Source: Sphingomonas sp. Leaf343
GTDB taxonomy: Bacteria; Pseudomonadota; Alphaproteobacteria; Sphingomonadales; Sphingomonadaceae
Assembly: GCF_001423765.1 (NCBI RefSeq)
Contig: NZ_LMPG01000001.1
Span: 254,073 to 318,072, forward strand
Length of the DNA: 64,000 nt
Direction of reading: 5' to 3'
The position numbers and the translations under genes are program-made. The notes below the pieces were generated by a model. That model was not told the DNA's origin. It saw only the letters and a program-made list of their open reading frames with translations, and did no database searches. Within the stretch, counting starts at the first letter, position 1, and every line of letters begins with the position of its first letter. Positions 16,774-24,116 of this stretch are shown here, piece by piece.

Positions 16774-17114
16774 CAGTCGTTCGCCGGCTTGGCGGACATC
16801 GGGTTCGTCACCTCGGCGATCGTCGCCTTGACGATGCGGACGCGCGTGTTGGCGGCGATCTCGACCTCGACGAACACGTCCTCGACCCTGGTCACGCGGC
16901 CGACGATGCCGCCGGCGGTCACCACGGAATCGCCCTTCTTCACGGCCGACACGGCGTCCTGCAACGCCTTCACCCGGCGCTGCTGCGGACGGATCATCAG
17001 GAAGTAGAAGACGATGAAGACGAGGACGAGCGGCGCGAGGCTGAGGAACGAGGCGAACCCGCTGGCCTGCGCGGCAGCGCCCGTGGTCTGGGCGTAGGCT
17101 GGTGAAATGAGCAT
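16773..17114 (-). CDS. yajC: Preprotein translocase subunit YajC
   Basis: This 113-residue single-span membrane protein is the accessory subunit of the SecDF-YajC complex. The membrane helix is about residues 20-42 (FLSLAPLVLVFIVFYFLMI), followed directly by RPQQRRVKALQDAVSAVKKGD, the family signature, and VVTAGGIVGRV. The start at MLISPAYAQ gives the normal length; the longer open frame upstream lacks protein character. It is first in the yajC-secD-secF-Mth938 operon. The promoter should lie between 17115 and the tRNA gene on the other strand. Confidence 0.95.
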   Translation of the reverse strand: MLISPAYAQTTGAAAQASGFASFLSLAPLVLVFIVFYFLMIRPQQRRVKALQDAVSAVKKGDSVVTAGGIVGRVTRVEDVFVEVEIAANTRVRIVKATIAEVTNPMSAKPAND

Positions 17115-17296
17115 GATGTCCCGACGTGACTGATCGGCCGGGCCGGGAAACCCGCCCGCGCGTTGGGCAGGGCCGCTACCACCCCCCGCGTCCGGAAGCA
17201 ACGTCGCTTGCGACGGCGGCGCTTGCATCCGCGGGCAGCGGCGCGTAGAGGCCCCGGCTCTGGACTGCCCCGGATCGAACCGGTGCGGTCCTCGGT

Positions 17297-17373
17297 CGGG
17301 GCGTAGCGCAGCCTGGTAGCGCATCACACTGGGGGTGTGGGGGTCGCAGGTTCGAATCCTGTCGCCCCGACCA
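17297..17373 (+). tRNA. tRNA-Pro (anticodon GGG)
   Basis: The cloverleaf is complete. The acceptor arm CGGGGCG pairs with CGCCCCG, and the D arm is GCGC...GCGC around AGCCTGGTA. The anticodon loop is CTGGGGG with anticodon GGG, and the T arm loop is TTCGAAT. Discriminator A and an encoded CCA end follow. It reads proline codons CCC and CCU. The T-loop and acceptor pairing are perfect. It lies between the divergent yajC operon and the SEC-C gene. Confidence 0.97.
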
Positions 17374-17457
17374 TTTCTTCATCGTCGGATCGAGGTGATC
17401 GCTGGTGCCGGCACTGGCGCTTGCGAACGGCAGGGTTACGACCCACAGGTGCGCGCC

Positions 17458-18117
17458 ATGTTGAACGCCACCAGAAAGCCCCCGTCCCGCCTGCGTCGTC
17501 TGGACGCCGCGCTGCTCGACCTGAACGACGGGGCGATGCTGCTGTCGGAGCTCGACGGGTTCGTCGCAGGGCTGCTGGTCGGCCCCGAAGGGATTTCGCC
17601 GGACGAGTGGCTGCCCGTGATCTGGGGCGGGGGCGAGCCGCCGTTCGAGGAGGCGGAGGATGCGCGGTGGTTCGCCGGCATGGTCACCGCCTATTCGGAC
17701 GAGATCGCGCGGGCGCTGGAACGTGGCCGGTACCAGCCCCTGCTGGAGGTCGACGAACGGAACGGCGATGTCCTGTGGGAGATCTGGACCGATGGCTTCG
17801 CCAGGGCGATGACGCTACGACCGGAGGGCTGGAGCCTCATCGCGCAGGCGGATGACGACGAGGTTCGTGCGGCGCTGGCGGGACTACGCACCCTGATCGA
17901 CATCGGAGAGGACGCCAGCGATCTCGCGCATCACGAGATCGATGCCATCGCCGACCGGGCGGCCGAACTGATCTCGATGTGGGTCGCGCCGCTGCATGCC
18001 GCGCGCTCCGTGGGAGGCAACATCGTCGCTTCGCCGGCCGCCATGCCGTCGAAGGTGGGCCGGAACGATCCCTGCCCCTGCGGATCGGGGAAGAAGTCCA
18101 AGAAATGCTGCGGGTGA
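17458..18117 (+). CDS. YecA/UPF0149 family protein with C-terminal SEC-C zinc motif
   Basis: This 219-residue protein joins a helical UPF0149/YecA-like domain to a SEC-C metal-binding tail. The domain runs from residue 15 to about 180, with LSELDGFVAGLLVGPEGISPDEWLP and WAPL-type motifs. The tail motif is GRNDPCPCGSGKKSKKCCG. SEC-C motifs bind zinc and are found on SecA and on many small cytoplasmic proteins. The ATG at MLNATRK was chosen because the upstream open frame runs through the tRNA gene. A role alongside SecA is suggested only by the motif and by the nearby sec genes. Confidence 0.88.
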   Translation: MLNATRKPPSRLRRLDAALLDLNDGAMLLSELDGFVAGLLVGPEGISPDEWLPVIWGGGEPPFEEAEDARWFAGMVTAYSDEIARALERGRYQPLLEVDERNGDVLWEIWTDGFARAMTLRPEGWSLIAQADDDEVRAALAGLRTLIDIGEDASDLAHHEIDAIADRAAELISMWVAPLHAARSVGGNIVASPAAMPSKVGRNDPCPCGSGKKSKKCCG

Positions 18118-18169
18118 GCTGATCCGGCGGCGGCTTGGCTTCGTGCTCGTGATCGGCCAGGATACTGGA

Positions 18170-18184
18170 CGATAAGCCTTATCG
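18170..18184. promoter_or_regulatory. Palindrome CGATAAG-C-CTTATCG before the GH43-like pair
   Basis: A perfect 7-base inverted repeat with a single central base abuts the ribosome binding site (GGGAGAAGAGG) of the gene starting at 18195. Its place just upstream of two exported glycosidase-type genes suits a repressor operator. No matching palindrome was found elsewhere in the window. Confidence 0.4.
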
Positions 18185-18194
18185 GGAGAAGAGG

Positions 18195-19232
18195 GTGATC
18201 CGGCCGGGTGTCATCGCAGCGACGGCGGCCGCGTTCCTCGCGACGCTGCCCGCGCCGCGCGGCACCGCCCGGGAAAACCCGCCGGGCGGTCCGGTCACAC
18301 CGCGGATCGACCCTGACGGTGCGTATCTGTTCGCGCACATGACGAAGGCGCGATACGGCGTGTTGCACTATTCCGTCAGCCGCGACGGGCTGCATTGGCG
18401 GCAGGTGAATGGCGGTCGGCCGGTGTCGTCGGACTATCACGGCCATGCCTCGATCGCCCGCGGTGGCGACGGACGCTATTATCTGGTCGGCAATCGCAGC
18501 GACGACGATCCGCTGATCCGCTTCTGGGTATCGGACGACCTGATCCGCTGGACACCCCATGGCACCTATCGGCCGGACCTGAAGGCGGTGGCGGGGCATC
18601 CGCATCCGTTGCCGCGCATCGGTGCACCGAAGCTGTTCTTCGATGCGCCCTCGGGCCGGTTCCTGCTGAGCTGGCATACGCCGAACCTCGACGGATCGCG
18701 CGAAGACCCGGAACGCTATTGGGGCAGCCAGCGGACGTTGTACGTATTGTCCAGGGACCTGAAGAATTTCCCCGATCGACCGCGGCGCCTGTTCGAATGG
18801 GATATGGCGACGATCGACACGATCGTGCAGCCGAATGGACAGGGAGGATATTGCGCGATCATCAAGGACGAGCGCTATCCGTCGACGAACTGGCCAACCG
18901 GCAAGACCATCCGGATCAGTTGCGCGAAGCGGCTGCTCGGCCCGTATCCGCCGCCGGGACCGCCGGTCAGCCCCAACTTCCGCGAAGCGCCGACGATCAT
19001 CCGCGCACCGGGCAAGGGTGACTGGCTGCTCTATTACGAGCAATATGCCGGCACCGGCTATGGCCTGTCGACGGCACCGCGACTGACCGGGCCATGGTAT
19101 CAGGTGTCCGGCAACACCGGCGTGCCGGAGTGGGATCGCTACGCTTTGCCGGCCGGGCTGCGGCACGGATCGATGATCGCGATATCGAAGGCGCAACACG
19201 ACGCGATCGTCGCGGCGTTTCCGGACGGATGA
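18195..19232 (+). CDS. Exported five-bladed beta-propeller glycoside hydrolase-like protein (GH43/arabinanase-like)
   Basis: This 345-residue protein starts with GTG after GGGAGAAGAGG and has a signal peptide ending near TARENPP. Blade motifs include HYSVSRDGLHWRQVNGG, YYLVGNRSDDDPLIRFWVSD, APKLFFDAPSGRFLLSWHTP and LTGPWYQVSGN, as in GH43, GH32-like or GH130-like propellers. A Glu in REAPTII could be the general acid, but the usual N-terminal Asp-Pro catalytic base motif is not obvious, so activity is uncertain. It lies 13 bases upstream of a clearer GH43 gene and the two probably share a transcript. The substrate is not known. Confidence 0.65.
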   Translation: MIRPGVIAATAAAFLATLPAPRGTARENPPGGPVTPRIDPDGAYLFAHMTKARYGVLHYSVSRDGLHWRQVNGGRPVSSDYHGHASIARGGDGRYYLVGNRSDDDPLIRFWVSDDLIRWTPHGTYRPDLKAVAGHPHPLPRIGAPKLFFDAPSGRFLLSWHTPNLDGSREDPERYWGSQRTLYVLSRDLKNFPDRPRRLFEWDMATIDTIVQPNGQGGYCAIIKDERYPSTNWPTGKTIRISCAKRLLGPYPPPGPPVSPNFREAPTIIRAPGKGDWLLYYEQYAGTGYGLSTAPRLTGPWYQVSGNTGVPEWDRYALPAGLRHGSMIAISKAQHDAIVAAFPDG

Positions 19233-19245
19233 AGGATAAACCCGC

Positions 19246-20262
19246 ATGAGGATGTTGCCGACGCTCGCCGTACTGGCCTGCGCGACGTTGCCGATCGCGG
19301 GCGGCGTGGCGCAGGCGCCCGCCGCGCGCACCTTCACCAATCCGCTGCTGCCGTCCGGTCCCGATCCGTGGATCGTGCGGCATGGCGACACCTATTACTA
19401 CATGCACACGCTGGGCAACCGGCTGGCGATCCGCGCCACCAGGGACGTGTCGCGACTGGCGGATGCGCCGGAGACGGTGGTGTGGACGCCGCCCGCGAGC
19501 GGACCGAACGCACAGTCGATCTGGGCACCCGAGCTGCACCGGATCGACGGCAAATGGTACCTCTATTACACCGCCGCGGCGAGCGGACATGACGACGACG
19601 CACATCGCGGCGTATTCGTGCTGGAAAATGGCGGCGAAGACCCGCTGGCCGGCGAATGGATCGATCGCGGGATGCTGAAGACCGCGCATCGCGGGATCGA
19701 CGGCACCACCTTCGCGCATCGCGGCAGGCGGTATTTCGTCTATTCGCCCTATGTCGGGCGGGACAGCGTGCTGGCGATCGTCGCGATGCGCGACCCGTGG
19801 ACGCTGACCGGGCCGGAGACGGTCATCGCCCGCCCCGATAGCGCGTGGGAGCGGCAGGGCGGCCGGCAGATACTGGAGGGGCCGGAGTTTCTGGCGGGCC
19901 CCGGGGGCGATCTGTTCCTGACCTATTCCGGCAGCGCCTGCTGGTCGGACGGCTATGCGATCGGGTTGCTGAGCGCCGCACCCGGTAGCGATCCGCTGGA
20001 CGCCGGTGCGTGGAAGAAGTCGCCGCAGCCGGTGATCGCCAGCCATCCCGCCGCCGGGGTCTATGCGCCGGGGCATAACGGCTTCTTCACATCGCCGGGC
20101 GGGCGGGAGACGTGGATCGTCTATCACGCCAATCCGGGGCCGGACATGAAGTGCACCGCCCGGCGGTCGCCGCGCATCCAGCGGGTGACGTGGTCGACCG
20201 GCGGAAAGCCCGTGTTCGCAGCGCCGACCGGGCCGGGGACGAAACTCGCAGCGCCGCGCTAG
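19246..20262 (+). CDS. Glycoside hydrolase family 43 protein
   Basis: This 338-residue exported enzyme (signal peptide MRMLPTLAVLACATLPIAGG) shows the GH43 triad layout. NPLLPSGPDPWIVRHGDTYY holds the base Asp, and SIWAPELHRIDGKWYLYYTA the blade before the pKa-modulating Asp. LEGPEFLAGPGG carries the acid Glu, and GHNGFFTSPGGRETWIVYH the metal-site His. Relatives release alpha-L-arabinofuranose or xylose from plant or exopolysaccharide side chains. It forms a two-gene unit with the upstream beta-propeller protein. No transporter lies beside them, so uptake may rely on receptors elsewhere. Confidence 0.88.
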   Translation: MRMLPTLAVLACATLPIAGGVAQAPAARTFTNPLLPSGPDPWIVRHGDTYYYMHTLGNRLAIRATRDVSRLADAPETVVWTPPASGPNAQSIWAPELHRIDGKWYLYYTAAASGHDDDAHRGVFVLENGGEDPLAGEWIDRGMLKTAHRGIDGTTFAHRGRRYFVYSPYVGRDSVLAIVAMRDPWTLTGPETVIARPDSAWERQGGRQILEGPEFLAGPGGDLFLTYSGSACWSDGYAIGLLSAAPGSDPLDAGAWKKSPQPVIASHPAAGVYAPGHNGFFTSPGGRETWIVYHANPGPDMKCTARRSPRIQRVTWSTGGKPVFAAPTGPGTKLAAPR

Positions 20263-20268
20263 AGGCGA

Positions 20269-20412
20269 TCAGTGGCCGTAGGTCTTGATCCCGCGCCGGC
20301 GCAGTTTCTCGCGCCGCCGCCGTCGCCGGACGGCGATCAGGATGGGCACCGCGATGACGATCACCAACCCTATGATGCCATAGGCAATCAGCTTTCGGTC
20401 GAACTCGATCAT
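20269..20412 (-). CDS. Small single-span membrane protein, 47 residues
   Basis: The predicted product MIEFDRKLIAYGIIGLVIVI... has one hydrophobic helix at about residues 9-28. A strongly basic run of six Arg plus further Arg/Lys follows, ending KTYGH. The charge pattern predicts the N-terminus out and the basic C-terminus in the cytoplasm. Codon use is GC-rich in the third position like its neighbours. It ends seven bases after the convergent GH43 stop and lies 79 bases downstream of the RES toxin gene, on the same strand. The ribosome binding site is weak (AGGCG). No family was recognised. Confidence 0.6.
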   Translation of the reverse strand: MIEFDRKLIAYGIIGLVIVIAVPILIAVRRRRRREKLRRRGIKTYGH

Positions 20413-20491
20413 GCCACGCCTGTGGCAAAGGATGAGCGCTTTGTCATGAAAAATTGCAGTCGCTGGCTCGGCATATGGGCGGACCGCCGGT

Positions 20492-21208
20492 CTATCGGTC
20501 GTCCGGCCGGGCCGGGGAGAACGGTGGCAGGCCGAAGTTCGCCGGGCTGAAACGCATCGCCTGCCCGCTCATTTCCCGCGTGGCGAGCAGCCCGTCCGTG
20601 GTGGCGAGATAGGCCCAGCTGGAATGCGGACGGGGCGGCGGCTTCAGCGCGGCGGGGTCGAGGACGGCGAGGTTGATGCCGCCCGCGCGCCGGGCCGAAG
20701 GCGCGCGGATCGCGGCGATCTCGTCGGTCCGGGCGCGCGCGGCGAGCGACTGGGTTTCCCGGTAATCGGACGGATGGGTCCAGCGGTCCTGCGGTTCCTG
20801 CGTCAGGTCGATACTGCGCGGTGCATCGACCGCGACGGAAAAGGCGGACATCGGTGTCGGCGTGCGCGGCCGCACGAAGCCCGGCGACCGCGCGAAGGCC
20901 ACCAGCCGCCAATAGGCGGTTTCCGTCACCGCCGTCTCGATATCCTCCGACGCGTAGAATATGCCGGGCCGTACGTCTGCCGCGCGGTAGCGGGATGGCC
21001 GCCCCAGACCGTAGCGGAACGGCGAGGCGAGCAGCCACGGCAGATGCCGCGCCGCATCGGGCAGCGGCGGTTTCACCTCATCCGCCAGCGCCTCCAGCAG
21101 CGCCTGGTCGACGGCATCGGCGGCGAGGCGGTTGGTGGCGATCCGGTGCTGCGCCTCGACGATGCGGATGCCGCGCCCGTGATAGGGCGTGACTTCAAAC
21201 GCGGGCAC
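20492..21208 (-). CDS. RES domain toxin (NAD+ phosphorylase/hydrolase family)
   Basis: This 238-residue protein is of the RES family, whose studied members (MbcT, ParT, and Xre-RES toxins) deplete NAD+ or modify PRPP synthetase. Family features are YHGRGIRIVEAQHRIATNRL at the start, RYRAADVRPGIFYASEDIETAVTE in the middle, and the late LAVLDPAAL. The catalytic Arg, Tyr and Glu fall in RYGLGRPSRYR, FYASE and ETAVTE. The start is probably a GTG 14 bases inside the antitoxin gene; ATGs further upstream are also in frame. The overlap means coupled synthesis with the antitoxin. Confidence 0.88.
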   Translation of the reverse strand: MPAFEVTPYHGRGIRIVEAQHRIATNRLAADAVDQALLEALADEVKPPLPDAARHLPWLLASPFRYGLGRPSRYRAADVRPGIFYASEDIETAVTETAYWRLVAFARSPGFVRPRTPTPMSAFSVAVDAPRSIDLTQEPQDRWTHPSDYRETQSLAARARTDEIAAIRAPSARRAGGINLAVLDPAALKPPPRPHSSWAYLATTDGLLATREMSGQAMRFSPANFGLPPFSPARPDDR

Positions 21209-21575
21209 GCAGCGCGTCGACATAGTCGCCGGTGCGGAGCAGGCCACGCACCGTCGCCAGTTGCGCGATCGGCGGGCCTCCGAGATCGAGGTTCGGCGTC
21301 GTCAGCCACGATCGTGCGGACTGGTCGTCCTGTCCCAGCCAACTGTCGAGCGAGCGGAACAGCCGGAGCAGATGCTGCGCGAGTTCGAACGGCTTGCTGC
21401 CTGGCTCCAGCCGATACTGGCCGCTCCGCAATCGCGAGATGGTGGGGGCGGACAGACCCAGTATCGCCCCCGCCTGAGCATTGGACAGGTTCCAGAACGA
21501 TGCGATCCGGCTCACCGCCTCGCTCAGCACGCGGGCGGCATTCGGGGTGTCGGCAGCGGTGGCCAGCGTCGCCAT
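21195..21575 (-). CDS. Xre/MbcA/ParS-type antitoxin with DUF2384 domain
   Basis: This 126-residue partner of the RES toxin combines an Xre-like helix-turn-helix (about residues 28-55, AGAILGLSAPTISRLRSGQY) with a C-terminal toxin-binding DUF2384 segment. That segment runs from ELAQHLLRLFRSLDSWLG to PPIAQLATVRGLLRTGDYVDALRARV. It neutralises the toxin by direct binding and normally represses its own operon. The start follows AAGGAGA. An inverted repeat overlaps this ribosome binding site (21586-21615). Confidence 0.9.
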   Translation of the reverse strand: MATLATAADTPNAARVLSEAVSRIASFWNLSNAQAGAILGLSAPTISRLRSGQYRLEPGSKPFELAQHLLRLFRSLDSWLGQDDQSARSWLTTPNLDLGGPPIAQLATVRGLLRTGDYVDALRARV

Positions 21576-21585
21576 GGCGATCTCC

Positions 21586-21615
21586 TTGGAACGGATATAG
21601 GCGATATCGTTCCAA
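21586..21615. promoter_or_regulatory. Candidate operator of the RES/Xre toxin-antitoxin operon
   Basis: TTGGAACGGATAT and ATATCGTTCCAA are inverted copies of TTGGAACG-(G)-ATAT around AGGCG, with one extra base in one arm. The repeat sits 11 to 40 bases before the antitoxin ATG and touches its ribosome binding site, where Xre-type antitoxins commonly bind to autorepress. It is also within the divergent region of the antiporter gene. Confidence 0.65.
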
Positions 21616-21678
21616 AGAACAACGACGGCATAAATCGCCGGGTTCACGATCAACGCGATAGCCGTTATCGCCATCGGC

Positions 21679-23505
21679 ATGGAGCATCCCGCCCTCGTGA
21701 TCGCGCTGATCGGTGCGCTCGGTATCGGCGCACAGTGGGTGGCGTGGCGCACCGGCTGGCCGGCGATCGCGCTGATGCTGGTCGCGGGCGTCGTCGCCGG
21801 TCCCGTCACCGGCCTGATCGATCCCAAGCACGTCTTCGGCGAACTGCTGGAGCCGATCGTGTCGATCGCGGTCGCGCTGATCCTGTTCGAGGGCGGATTG
21901 AGCCTGAACGTCCGCGAGCTTCGCCGCACCGATGGCGCGGTCACGCGATTGCTGTTTCTCGGCGTGCCGATCGGCTGGGTACTCGGGACGCTGGCCTGTT
22001 ATTATATCGGCGGGCTGGTGTGGCCGGTCGCCGTGCTGTTTGCGGGTATCCTCGTCGTGACCGGGCCGACCGTCGTCCTGCCGCTGCTGCGCCAGAGCAC
22101 GATCGCCGCCCGCCCGCGCGCGATCTTGAAATGGGAAGCGATCGTCAACGACCCGATCGGCGCGCTGTGCGGCGTCGTGACGTACGAATATCTGCGCCGG
22201 GTGGGGGAGGGTGGCACGATCGCCAGCGTCGCGCTGTCGCTGCTGGCGGCGAGCGTCGTCGCCGGGCTGATCGGCTGGCTGGCCGCGCGCGCGATCGGCT
22301 GGGCCTTTCCGCGCGGCCATGTGCCGGAATATCTGAAAGCGCCCGTGCTGCTGGTCGCGGTGATCGGGGCGTTCGTGGTGTCGAACCTGATCCATCAGGA
22401 AACCGGGCTGTTGACGGTGACGGTGATGGGCGTCGCGCTGGCCAACATGCGGCTGGCATCGCTGCGCGACATTCATCCGTTCAAGGAGAACGTCACCGTC
22501 CTGCTGATCTCCGGCGTGTTCGTGATGCTGTCGGCGACGCTGAATCTGGAGGTGCTGCGGCGGTTCGAATGGCGGTTCGCGGGATTCCTGCTGGCGCTGC
22601 TGTTCCTCGTGCGGCCGGCGACGGTGCTGCTGAGCCTCGCATTCACGCGGGTACCCTGGAACGAGCGGCTGCTCGTCGCCTGGATCGCACCGCGCGGTAT
22701 CGTTGCGGTCGCGATTTCCGGCCTGTTCGCGCTGCGGCTGGATCAGCTCGGCTATGGTGACGGATCGATCCTCGTCACCCTGTCCTTCGCGGTCGTGATC
22801 GCCACGATCATCGCGCATGGTTTCTCGATCGGGCCGGTGTCGCGCTGGCTGAAGGTGACGGGCGCGACGGAGCGGGGGCTGCTGATCGTGGGCGGGACGC
22901 CGTGGAGCCTGTCGCTGGCCAATCAGCTTCGCACGCTGGAGGTGCCGGTGACGATCTGCGACACCAGCTGGCAACGGCTGTCACCCGCGCGTCAGGCGGG
23001 GATCGCGACCTATCATGGCGAGATCCTGGCGGAGGCGACGGAGGACCGGCTCGACCTGTCGCAGTTCCAGGTGCTGGTCGCCACCAGCGACAACGAAGCG
23101 TACAACGCGCTGGTCTGCAACGAATTCGCACCGGAGATCGGGCGTGACAACGTCTATCAGCTGGGCGGTGGCACCGACGACCACGACGAGGACACCCGCG
23201 CGCTGCCGACGTCGCTGAGGGGGCGCGCCCTGTTCGCCAGCGGCCACGGCGTCGAGGAGATCGTGTCGCGCGAACGGCAGGGCTGGGGCTTTCGCAAGAC
23301 GCGGATCACCGAGCGGTATGATTTCGATGCGATCAAGGCCGATCTGCCCGACGAGGCGGACATGCTGCTGCTGTTGCGCAAGAACGGCGCGCTGCGCTTC
23401 TTCTCGCACGCGACGCGGCCGACGGCGCAGCCCGGCGATACCATCCTGTCCTATGCCCCGCCAACGCGGCCGGGGGCGAGGCGCGTGCAAGGGGAGGCGG
23501 CCTGA
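21679..23505 (+). CDS. CPA1-type cation:proton antiporter with C-terminal RCK/TrkA-N-like domain
   Basis: This 608-residue inner-membrane protein has about 12 helices (residues 1-395) of the Na+/K+:H+ exchanger family. LILFEGGLSLNVRELRR and WEAIVNDPIGAL contain the ion-binding Asn-Asp pair, and WIAPRGIVAVAISGLFAL the conserved late helix. Residues about 400-520 form a nucleotide-binding regulatory domain (GLLIVGGTPWSLSLANQL, then FQVLVATSDNEAYNALVCNEF). A TrkA-C-like end follows (LPDEADMLLLLRKNGALRFF). It exports Na+ or K+ for pH and salt tolerance; which ion is not known. Its stop overlaps the start of the OmpA lipoprotein. Confidence 0.92.
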   Translation: MEHPALVIALIGALGIGAQWVAWRTGWPAIALMLVAGVVAGPVTGLIDPKHVFGELLEPIVSIAVALILFEGGLSLNVRELRRTDGAVTRLLFLGVPIGWVLGTLACYYIGGLVWPVAVLFAGILVVTGPTVVLPLLRQSTIAARPRAILKWEAIVNDPIGALCGVVTYEYLRRVGEGGTIASVALSLLAASVVAGLIGWLAARAIGWAFPRGHVPEYLKAPVLLVAVIGAFVVSNLIHQETGLLTVTVMGVALANMRLASLRDIHPFKENVTVLLISGVFVMLSATLNLEVLRRFEWRFAGFLLALLFLVRPATVLLSLAFTRVPWNERLLVAWIAPRGIVAVAISGLFALRLDQLGYGDGSILVTLSFAVVIATIIAHGFSIGPVSRWLKVTGATERGLLIVGGTPWSLSLANQLRTLEVPVTICDTSWQRLSPARQAGIATYHGEILAEATEDRLDLSQFQVLVATSDNEAYNALVCNEFAPEIGRDNVYQLGGGTDDHDEDTRALPTSLRGRALFASGHGVEEIVSRERQGWGFRKTRITERYDFDAIKADLPDEADMLLLLRKNGALRFFSHATRPTAQPGDTILSYAPPTRPGARRVQGEAA

Positions 23506-24110
23506 TGAGGCGACTGGCGTGGATCGCGGCGGTGGGCGTAACGGCGTGTGCGCCCGGACCCGACGGCAACCGGGCGGAGCCGGTGACGGCGAACGCAACG
23601 ATCGGCAACGACGCTCTGGCGAACGTCGCGGACAACGCCGCGGAGCCCGCCAAGTCGATCCTGCGGCCGGAGATCGTGGCGCCGGAACCCGCCCCGCCGG
23701 CGCTGGAGCCGGTCGCGGCGACGGTGGCGTTCGGCGCGTCCGGGCTGGTGCTGGACGATGCCGGGCGGGCGGCGATCGATGCCCTGCTCGCCAGTCCGAC
23801 GGCGGCGGCCGGTGGACCGATCACCGTGCGCGGCCATTCGGACAGCCCGGGCAACGACCGCGTCAATCTCCGTGCGTCGCAATCGCGGGCGGAGGCGGTG
23901 CGCGACTATCTGGTCGAAAAGGGTATCGCGACCGATCGCATCACGGTCGTCGCGCTGGGCGAGACGACGCCGCTGGTCCCCAACGCGCGTCCGGACGGCA
24001 GTGACGATCCGGAGGCACGGGCCAGGAACCGTCGGGTCGAGCTGACGGTCGATCTCCCCGCCCCGCCTGCGGAAGCACCCGTAGCGGACCCGGACAATGC
24101 GGCCGGATAA
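23505..24110 (+). CDS. OmpA-family peptidoglycan-binding lipoprotein
   Basis: This 201-residue protein starts in a TGATG overlap with the antiporter stop. The signal MRRLAWIAAVGVTAC ends in a lipobox with Cys15. A proline/alanine-rich, low-complexity linker leads to the OmpA C-terminal domain (about 75-185). There, ITVRGHSDSPGNDRVNLRASQSRAEAVRDYL, read in two parts, gives the diaminopimelate-binding Asp and Arg pattern, with ARNRRVEL at its end. It should anchor the outer membrane to peptidoglycan. The coupling of an envelope anchor to an inner-membrane antiporter is unusual. Confidence 0.9.
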   Translation: MRRLAWIAAVGVTACAPGPDGNRAEPVTANATIGNDALANVADNAAEPAKSILRPEIVAPEPAPPALEPVAATVAFGASGLVLDDAGRAAIDALLASPTAAAGGPITVRGHSDSPGNDRVNLRASQSRAEAVRDYLVEKGIATDRITVVALGETTPLVPNARPDGSDDPEARARNRRVELTVDLPAPPAEAPVADPDNAAG

Positions 24111-24116
24111 CGAAGT

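Noticed and set aside
14779..17007. 742-codon plus-strand open frame across secF, secD and yajC
   Set aside because: The minus-strand genes are unambiguous and the plus-strand translation is repetitive Arg/Asp/His-rich sequence.
21073..22974. 633-codon minus-strand open frame across the antiporter region
   Set aside because: Low-complexity Arg/Gln/Asp-rich translation and full overlap with the well-supported antiporter and RES genes.
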